This document shows, one piece after another, positions 58,588 to 64,000 of a stretch of DNA of 64,000 bases. The stretch comes from Paenibacillus puerhi (GTDB lineage: Bacteria; Bacillota; Bacilli; Paenibacillales; NBRC-103111): assembly GCF_009846885.1 (NCBI RefSeq), contig NZ_WUWM01000019.1, positions 1 to 64,000 on the forward strand. Direction: 5' to 3'. The translations under genes were made by a program, and so were the position numbers. Numbering within the stretch: position 1 is the stretch's first letter; every line of letters begins with the position of its first letter. The notes under the pieces were generated by a model, which had not been told where the DNA came from, made no database searches, and saw only the letters and a list, made by a program, of their open reading frames with translations.

Positions 58588-59556
58588 TTGAAACCGAACA
58601 AGAGGAAAGCTATACCTTCGTCATGGTCGAGATTCATGATGGTCATCGTGTTGATGGGGATAACGGCAGGGCTGACAGCCTGCAATAGCGGAGCAGCCCC
58701 GACAAGCGCGGGGACAGACGGGAAGATCAAGATTACAACCACCATCGGCATGATCGCCGATATCGTGGAGCAGGTAGGCGGCGAGCATGTGAGCGTGACG
58801 GCGCTGATGAAGCCGGGCGTGGATCCTCATCTGTATAAGGCGTCTCAGGGAGATGTCCGCAAGCTCGAGCAGGCAGATGTTATCTTTTACGGCGGTCTTC
58901 ATCTGGAAGGCAAGATGATCCAACTGTTCGAAAATATGGCGAAGCAGAAGACGACGGTTGCCGTCACCGGCAGCATCCCGGAGAACAAGCTGCTGCTGGT
59001 CGATGACGGCTCAGGTACGCATGATCCGCACGTATGGTTCGATGTGAAGCTGTGGATCCTGGCGACGGAAGCTGTGAAGGAGACACTGGCGAGCCATGAT
59101 GCCTCTCATGCCACGGAGTACAAGAAAAATGCGGATGCCTACATCGCCAAGCTGCAGGAGCTCGACCGGTATGCAGCCGAGCAGATCGCTTCGATTCCGG
59201 AAGGGCAAAGGGTGCTCGTTACGGCGCATGACGCTTTCGGTTATTTCGGAAAAGCCTATGGCATTAAGGTGATGGGGCTGCAGGGGATCAGCACGGCCTC
59301 CGAATATGGCTCCAAGGATGTAAGCACGCTGCGTGATTATCTGGTTACCCAAAAAATCAAGGCCGTGTTCGTGGAGTCCAGCGTACCGAAAAAATCCATC
59401 GAAGCGGTTATCCAGGGAGCTGCGAAGCAGGGGCATGAGTTGAAAATCGGCGGAGAGCTGTTCTCCGACGCCATGGGGGAAGCGGGAACGCCGGAAGGCA
59501 CATATATCGGGATGGTCAGACATAACGTCGATACGATAGTGAAGGCATTGAAATAA
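58588..59556 (+). CDS. mntA: Manganese/zinc ABC transporter substrate-binding lipoprotein
   Basis: This 322-aa lipoprotein has a signal peptide with lipobox GLTAC (Cys about residue 32). Cluster A-I metal-binding proteins hold the metal by two His, Glu and Asp, all visible: DPHLYKAS, HDPHVWFDV, FVESSVPKK and LFSDAMG. The His/His/Glu/Asp set is that of manganese-type binders (MntA/PsaA), with zinc possible. TTG 58588 follows GAGGAGAGAGGG. It is the first gene of a four-gene importer. Confidence 0.93.
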   Translation: MKPNKRKAIPSSWSRFMMVIVLMGITAGLTACNSGAAPTSAGTDGKIKITTTIGMIADIVEQVGGEHVSVTALMKPGVDPHLYKASQGDVRKLEQADVIFYGGLHLEGKMIQLFENMAKQKTTVAVTGSIPENKLLLVDDGSGTHDPHVWFDVKLWILATEAVKETLASHDASHATEYKKNADAYIAKLQELDRYAAEQIASIPEGQRVLVTAHDAFGYFGKAYGIKVMGLQGISTASEYGSKDVSTLRDYLVTQKIKAVFVESSVPKKSIEAVIQGAAKQGHELKIGGELFSDAMGEAGTPEGTYIGMVRHNVDTIVKALK

Positions 59557-59579
59557 AATCGATGACAGGGGTGAGGACG

Positions 59580-60347
59580 ATGACGGAACAGCATGCGCCT
59601 TTAAGTATACAGGGCTTGACTGTCGCCTATCAGAAGAAGCCGGTACTGCGGGATATCTCGCTGACCATTCCCGAAGGAAAGCTGATCGGGATTATCGGTC
59701 CCAACGGGGCGGGCAAGTCGACGCTGATCAAGGCTACGCTCGGGCTGATTCCCAAGGTGACCGGCAGTGTGACGATATTCGGAAGGCCGTATCAGGAGCA
59801 GCGCAAGCTCATCGGATACGTGCCGCAGCGGGAGTCGGTGGATTGGGATTTCCCGACAAGTGCGCTGGATGTTGTCATGATGGGACGCTACGGGCATCTT
59901 GGCTGGTTCAAGCGGCCGGGCGCCCGGGAGAAGGAGTATGCGATGGATTGTCTGGAGAAGGTCGGGATGGCCGACTTCGCCGGGCGTCAAATCAGCCAAC
60001 TGTCCGGCGGACAGCAGCAGCGGATTTTCCTGGCCCGTGCGCTTGCTCAGGATGCGAGGCTGTATTTCATGGATGAGCCATTCGTCGGGGTGGATGCGGC
60101 CACGGAGAAGGCGATCGTGACACTTCTGAACGAGCTCAAGAAGCAGGGCAAAACGGTGCTCGTCGTTCACCATGATCTGGCGACCGTCAAGGAATACTTC
60201 GATTGGATCATCCTGCTCAACGTAGAGCTTATGGGCATCGGGCCGACGCCCGAGTGGTTCACGAAGGATCATTTACAAAAAACGTATGGCGGACGGCTTA
60301 CGCTGCTACAGCAGGATGACGATGCCGTTATCGTCAGTTCGAGGTGA
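59580..60347 (+). CDS. mntB: Manganese/zinc ABC transporter ATPase
   Basis: This 255-aa ATPase has Walker A GPNGAGKST (near residues 39-47), signature LSGGQQQR, Walker B LYFMDEPFVGVD, and the H-loop in VVHHD. The segment YVPQRESVDWDFPTSALDVVMMGRYGHLGWF is the typical Q-loop region of MntB-like ATPases. ATG 59580 follows AGGGGTGAGG; the gene overlaps the permease gene by 4 bases if the latter starts at GTG 60344. Confidence 0.93.
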   Translation: MTEQHAPLSIQGLTVAYQKKPVLRDISLTIPEGKLIGIIGPNGAGKSTLIKATLGLIPKVTGSVTIFGRPYQEQRKLIGYVPQRESVDWDFPTSALDVVMMGRYGHLGWFKRPGAREKEYAMDCLEKVGMADFAGRQISQLSGGQQQRIFLARALAQDARLYFMDEPFVGVDAATEKAIVTLLNELKKQGKTVLVVHHDLATVKEYFDWIILLNVELMGIGPTPEWFTKDHLQKTYGGRLTLLQQDDDAVIVSSR

Positions 60348-60352
60348 TCGGG

Positions 60353-61318
60353 ATGTTCGACTATGTGATCGGCTTGCTGCTCGATCCGAATGCGCAATGG
60401 ATCCTGCTCGGCAGCATGCTGCTTGGTCTGAGCAGCGGCGTGCTCGGCAGCTTCGCCTATTTGCGCAAGCAGAGCCTGATGGGGGATGCGCTGGCGCACG
60501 CCGCCTTGCCCGGGGTCTGCATCGCCTTCATGCTGACCGGCTCGAAGTCGATCTTCTTCTTCCTGATCGGCGCTGCGGTGGCGGGCTTGATCGCGACATT
60601 CGGCATCGGCTACGTGACCCGGCATTCCCGGATCAAGCAGGACTCGGCGCTTGGGATTGTGCTCTCCGTTTTTTTCGGGCTCGGGATCGTGCTGCTGACC
60701 AAGATTCAGCATGGGGGCAGCGGGAATCAGAGCGGGCTCGACAAGTTCCTGTTCGGGCAAGCTGCCTCTATGGTGCTGACGGACGTCATCACGATGGCTG
60801 TCGTAGCTCTGGTGCTTGTGATGATCTGCGGGCTGCTGTTTAAAGAGTTCAAGCTGCTCAGCTTTGATGCAGGCTTCGCCAAAGGCATCGGCCTGCCTGT
60901 CGCGGCGCTTGACCAATTCATGATGTTTCTCATCGTGGTTGCGGTGGTCGTGGGCATTCAGGCAGTCGGGGTCGTTCTGATGTCCGCCCTATTGATTACT
61001 CCGGCCGTCTCGGCCCGTTATTGGACGGAGAAGCTCGGCGTAATGGTTGTACTGTCCGGTATCTTCGGGGCGCTCAGCGGCTTGGCGGGCACCTTGATCA
61101 GCGGCTTGGGCAGCAATCTGCCAACGGGTCCTCTCAGTGTATTGGCCGCTACGACGCTGTTCGTGCTGTCGGTCTTGTTCGCCCCCCGGCGCGGACTCGC
61201 AGCCAAGCTGCTCGAGCGTTTGGAGGTCAAGCGGAGTGTGCTGGATGAGCTGAAGGGCCGGCAAGAGAGAGTGGCGATTCATTCTAACCGGGGAGCGCAG
61301 GAGGAGGGACGGCTATGA
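60353..61318 (+). CDS. mntC: Manganese/zinc ABC transporter permease
   Basis: This 321-aa permease has about nine helices, with YLRKQSLMGDALAHAALPGVCIAF near the N-terminus and FDAGFAKGIGLPVAALDQFMMFLIVVAVVVGIQAVGVVLMSALLITPA as the coupling region. About 35 extra hydrophilic residues follow the last helix (RLEVKRSVLDELKGRQERVA), more than in its partner. ATG 60353 with GAGGTGAT 5 bases upstream is preferred to GTG 60344. It works with the permease after it, as in Bacillus subtilis MntC/MntD. Confidence 0.92.
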   Translation: MFDYVIGLLLDPNAQWILLGSMLLGLSSGVLGSFAYLRKQSLMGDALAHAALPGVCIAFMLTGSKSIFFFLIGAAVAGLIATFGIGYVTRHSRIKQDSALGIVLSVFFGLGIVLLTKIQHGGSGNQSGLDKFLFGQAASMVLTDVITMAVVALVLVMICGLLFKEFKLLSFDAGFAKGIGLPVAALDQFMMFLIVVAVVVGIQAVGVVLMSALLITPAVSARYWTEKLGVMVVLSGIFGALSGLAGTLISGLGSNLPTGPLSVLAATTLFVLSVLFAPRRGLAAKLLERLEVKRSVLDELKGRQERVAIHSNRGAQEEGRL

Positions 61319-62199
61319 ATGATTTCTGGATTATTTTGACCGCATCGCTCGTAGCCTGCTCATGCGCGCTGCTTGGCTGCTTCCTGGTTCTGAGGAAAAT
61401 GGCTATGATCGGAGACGCTATCAGTCATTCCGTGCTTCCGGGCATCGTGATCGCCTTCCTGCTCAGCGGATCGCGCGACTCTCTGTTCATGATGCTTGGG
61501 GCCTCCGTCGTCGGCTTGATTACCGTGTTCCTGATCCAATGGTTTCACCAAAGCGGCGTGCAATCCGACGCTTCTATCGGGGTGGTATTCACGGCCTTGT
61601 TCGCGCTGGGGGTAGTCCTCGTTAGCTTCTATACCAGGCAGGTGGATCTGGACCTGGATTGCGTGCTGTACGGCGAGATTATTCAAGTGCCGTGGGATAC
61701 GCTGCAGGCGTTCGGGATCGATATCGGACCTAAGGCCGTATGGGGGTTGGGGATCGTGTTTACCGTCAGCTTGATCGTAATCGGCCTGTTCTACAAGCAG
61801 TTCAAGCTATGCGCGTTCGACCCGGCGATGGCGGCGGCTATTGGAATTCCGGTGGCATTGTTCCACTATGTGCTGATGGGCCTCGTGTCGGTCACGACGG
61901 TCGCATCCTTTGAGAGCGTTGGCGCCATATTGGTCGTGGGCATGCTCGTGGTGCCTGCGGCAACCGCTTATCTACTGACGGAAAGACTCGGTCTGATGAT
62001 CGTATACAGCATGGCGATAGGTGTCCTGAGCGCTGTGCTCGGATATTGGATGGCTGTCGTCCTTGACGCCTCCATCGCTGGCTGCATGATTACCGTGACC
62101 GGTATTCTATTCGTCGCAGCCTTCCTCTTCTCGCCTTCGCACGGTATCGTCTGGCGCAAGCTCAAGCTGCACAAGCAGGCAAGAAATATCGCAGCCTGA
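61315..62199 (+). CDS. mntD: Manganese/zinc ABC transporter permease, second subunit
   Basis: This 294-aa membrane protein is similar to the preceding one: VLRKMAMIGDAISHSVLPGIVIAFLLSG, FDPAMAAAIGIPVALFHYVLMGLVSVTTVASFESVGAILVVGMLVVPAATAYLL. The ATG overlaps the upstream stop (ATGA). It forms the permease heterodimer with its neighbour and closes the operon; a terminator follows at 62212. Confidence 0.92.
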   Translation: MNDFWIILTASLVACSCALLGCFLVLRKMAMIGDAISHSVLPGIVIAFLLSGSRDSLFMMLGASVVGLITVFLIQWFHQSGVQSDASIGVVFTALFALGVVLVSFYTRQVDLDLDCVLYGEIIQVPWDTLQAFGIDIGPKAVWGLGIVFTVSLIVIGLFYKQFKLCAFDPAMAAAIGIPVALFHYVLMGLVSVTTVASFESVGAILVVGMLVVPAATAYLLTERLGLMIVYSMAIGVLSAVLGYWMAVVLDASIAGCMITVTGILFVAAFLFSPSHGIVWRKLKLHKQARNIAA

Positions 62200-62211
62200 G
62201 AAGTTTTCCCT

Positions 62212-62265
62212 GAAAGCCCCTGCTGCTCCGACCAAGGAGAGAGAGGGGCTTTCGCGCTTTTTTTG
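62212..62265 (+). terminator. Intrinsic terminator of the mntABCD-like operon
   Basis: A 9-bp stem GAAAGCCCC/GGGGCTTTC is followed by GCGCTTTTTTT. Confidence 0.8.
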
Positions 62266-62287
62266 ACGATTCCCTGTCATGCGTGAA

Positions 62288-62317
62288 TTACAGAAATCGC
62301 TGAAATTATGATATACT
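62288..62317 (+). promoter_or_regulatory. Sigma-A promoter of asnB
   Basis: TTACAG (62288-62293) and TATACT (62312-62317) are 18 bases apart. Confidence 0.65.
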
Positions 62318-62371
62318 GATTTATCAACGAATTTCGCAGGCAGCTACACGCTATGAGGGGGACATACTGGA

Positions 62372-64000
62372 ATGTGCGGGATTACCGGAGTCATGTATTT
62401 TGAAGATCGAGAACCATCGCGGGAACTGCTGACGAGCATGATCGACTGCATCGTGCATCGCGGGCCGGACGATAGCGGATTTTGGAGCGATAACCGGATA
62501 GGGCTTGGTTTTCGTCGTCTTTCCATCATCGATATCAAGGAAGGACATCAACCGCTCGCCAACGAGGACGACAGCGTATGGATCGTGTTCAATGGCGAGA
62601 TTTATAATTATAAGTATTTGCGCGATATGCTGCAGAACAAGGGGCATGTGTTCAAAACGCATACCGATACCGAGGTTATCGTTCACCTGTACGAAGAATA
62701 CGGAGAAGCTTGTGTGGAGAAGCTGCGCGGGATGTTCGGCTTTGTCATCTGGGACAAGCGGCAGCGCAAGCTGTTCGGCGCCCGAGATCAGTTCGGCATC
62801 AAGCCGTTCTATTATTACAAGGACAACACGCGCTTCCTGTTCGGCTCCGAGATCAAAAGCCTGCTCGCGGCGGGACTGCCGAAAAGTGTGAAAAGCGAGA
62901 GCTTGTTCAACTACTTGACCTTTCAGTACGTTCCCGAACCGGATACGATGTTCCGCGATGTACATAAGCTGCCCCCGGGTCATACGATATCCTTGAGCTA
63001 TGACGGAAGCTTGTCGATTAAGCGTTACTGGGATCCGATGCTGCAGCCGGACGAAAGCCTTACGTTCGACGATGCGGTGGAACAGATCCGTTCCACGCTG
63101 CGCGATTCGGTTATTCATCATATGCAGAGCGATGTGGAGCGGGGCTGTTTTCTATCCAGCGGCATCGATTCTACGGCCATCGCGACCATGATGCGCTCGA
63201 TCGAGCCGATCCGGACCTTCTCCGTAGGCTTCGAGGGAGCGAATAACGAGACGCTGATCGCCCGCCAAACGGCTCAAGCGCTCGATACGGAGCATTACGA
63301 CAAGGTCATTACCGAGCAGGACTATTTCGCCACCCTGCCCCGGGCCGTCTGGCATCAGGACGAACCGGTCGCCGATCCGTCGGCGATTGCGCTGTATCAT
63401 GTAGCTCAGCTCGCCCGCGAGCATGTGACGGTCGTGCTGTCGGGCGAAGGAGCCGATGAGCTGTTCGGCGGCTACCGCATTTATTGCGAGCCCCAATCGC
63501 TTGCGCCGATCGAGCGGCTGCCGCATGGGGTGAAGCGGATGATGCATGCGCTCGCTCGTCTGCTGCCGGCTGGCTTCAAGGGCCGTGGGTATGTGCTGCG
63601 GGGTACGACTCCGCTGGAAGAGCGGTTTTTAGGGAATGCCAAAATTTTCACCGAGGACATGAAGGCGGATATTGTGAACGCGGACCGCGAGCTGCTGCGC
63701 TCATACCGCAATCCGATCCAGGTGGCCAAGACGTTCTATGATCGCAGCAAGCATCTGGATCCGGTCTCGCGCATGCAGTATATCGATATGAACCTGTGGA
63801 TGCCCGGAGATATTCTGATGAAGGCGGATAAAATGACGATGGCTCATTCCTTGGAGCTGCGCGTACCGTTTCTCGACGTGGAGCTGTACGAGGTGTCGAG
63901 GCGCATTCCGGCCAAATTCCGGATCGCGGAGGGAACGACAAAATATGTGTTCCGCAAGGCGATGGAGGGGATCATCCCCGAGTTTATCCTGAATCGCCCT
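62372..64000 (+). CDS. asnB: Asparagine synthase (glutamine-hydrolysing), cut by the window end
   Basis: The first 543 codons of an AsnB protein; the gene runs past the window end. The glutaminase domain starts with catalytic Cys2 (MCGITGVMYF) and has HRGPDDSGFW, FNGEIYNY and TDTEVIVHLYEEYG. The synthase domain has the ATP pyrophosphatase loop LSSGIDSTAIA (near residues 263-273), FSVGFEG, and LSGEGADELFGGY. It makes asparagine from aspartate, glutamine and ATP; paralogues modify antibiotics or cell-wall peptides. ATG 62372 has GAGGGGG, rather far (about 12 bases) upstream. Full AsnB proteins are about 610-640 aa, so roughly 70-100 residues are missing. Confidence 0.93.
   Translation, partial: MCGITGVMYFEDREPSRELLTSMIDCIVHRGPDDSGFWSDNRIGLGFRRLSIIDIKEGHQPLANEDDSVWIVFNGEIYNYKYLRDMLQNKGHVFKTHTDTEVIVHLYEEYGEACVEKLRGMFGFVIWDKRQRKLFGARDQFGIKPFYYYKDNTRFLFGSEIKSLLAAGLPKSVKSESLFNYLTFQYVPEPDTMFRDVHKLPPGHTISLSYDGSLSIKRYWDPMLQPDESLTFDDAVEQIRSTLRDSVIHHMQSDVERGCFLSSGIDSTAIATMMRSIEPIRTFSVGFEGANNETLIARQTAQALDTEHYDKVITEQDYFATLPRAVWHQDEPVADPSAIALYHVAQLAREHVTVVLSGEGADELFGGYRIYCEPQSLAPIERLPHGVKRMMHALARLLPAGFKGRGYVLRGTTPLEERFLGNAKIFTEDMKADIVNADRELLRSYRNPIQVAKTFYDRSKHLDPVSRMQYIDMNLWMPGDILMKADKMTMAHSLELRVPFLDVELYEVSRRIPAKFRIAEGTTKYVFRKAMEGIIPEFILNRP

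Noticed and set aside
1-64000. CRISPR array, tRNA, rRNA, transposase or prophage genes
   Set aside because: None seen: no regularly spaced repeat-spacer array of the usual kind, no CCA-type cloverleaf noticed by eye, and no integrase or transposase motif in any credible protein. A tRNA scan would be needed to exclude tRNAs fully.

Overview
The window reads as chromosome of an endospore-forming, high-GC Firmicute of the Paenibacillaceae type (Paenibacillus/Cohnella-like). This is inferred from the protein families, not from a database search. Sporulation genes are scattered throughout: yunB, lytH, ylbJ, gerQ and two alpha/beta-type SASP genes with sigma-G-like promoters. Other Bacillales hallmarks are TTG/GTG starts behind strong GGAGG sites, a T-box in front of trpS, short operons closed by intrinsic terminators, and family members that match Bacillus subtilis proteins in length and motifs (GuaD, YutD, YfhP, YusF, YvgN). 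I see no rRNA, tRNA, CRISPR array, transposase or prophage genes.

Layout. 1-743 is gene-free and carries a modular intergenic repeat. 744-3234: two peptide/nickel-type ABC ATPases without permeases, then a GH43-like protein. 3634-4710: ppaC. 4754-5095: a promoter-to-terminator unit that looks like a small structured RNA or leader, followed by a MutS2-like gene lacking the Smr domain. 7246-10585: FAD-dependent lipoprotein, signal peptidase II, MFS exporter. 10950-12157: split chromate transporter pair. 12371-15982: esterase, DUF445 protein, ArsR-type metal sensor, yunB. 16002-17066: lytH. 17099-17640: second, inverted copy of the modular repeat plus more units. 17761-20915: nickel-pincer cofactor genes larB and larC, with larC split into two genes on opposite strands and guaD between them. 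21085-24387: lipA, yutD, nadK and a zinc-ribbon membrane protein. 24538-28459: glgP and ylbJ. 28641-33801: small membrane peptide, globin, DUF2225, small proteins, M3 peptidase, chemoreceptor. 34051-37146: orphan gene and CadA-type P-ATPase. 37255-45503: SASP, unknowns, a permease pair behind a Zur-like box, T-box/trpS, second SASP, yfhP, gerQ. 45695-51709: aldo-keto reductase, ctaB, Sco, AEC transporter, toprim protein, SLH surface protein. 52046-58315: MFS, small membrane proteins, CvpA-transglutaminase protein, HAD hydrolase, class B PBP. 58588-62199: mntABCD-like metal importer. 62372-end: asnB, cut by the window edge.

Two themes link the genes. The first is transition-metal handling: ArsR sensor, CadA pump with a His-rich linker, Zur-like site and His-rich permease, Mnt importer, the nickel cofactor pathway with a polyhistidine tail, and an orphan nickel/peptide-type ATPase pair. 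The second is spore and envelope construction: LytH, YunB, YlbJ, GerQ, SASPs, PBP and SLH protein. The most unusual items are the roughly 50-bp-modular TCCGTTA repeat, the split His-tailed LarC, the 39-bp triplication at the nadK start, and the candidate RNA upstream of the MutS2-like gene.
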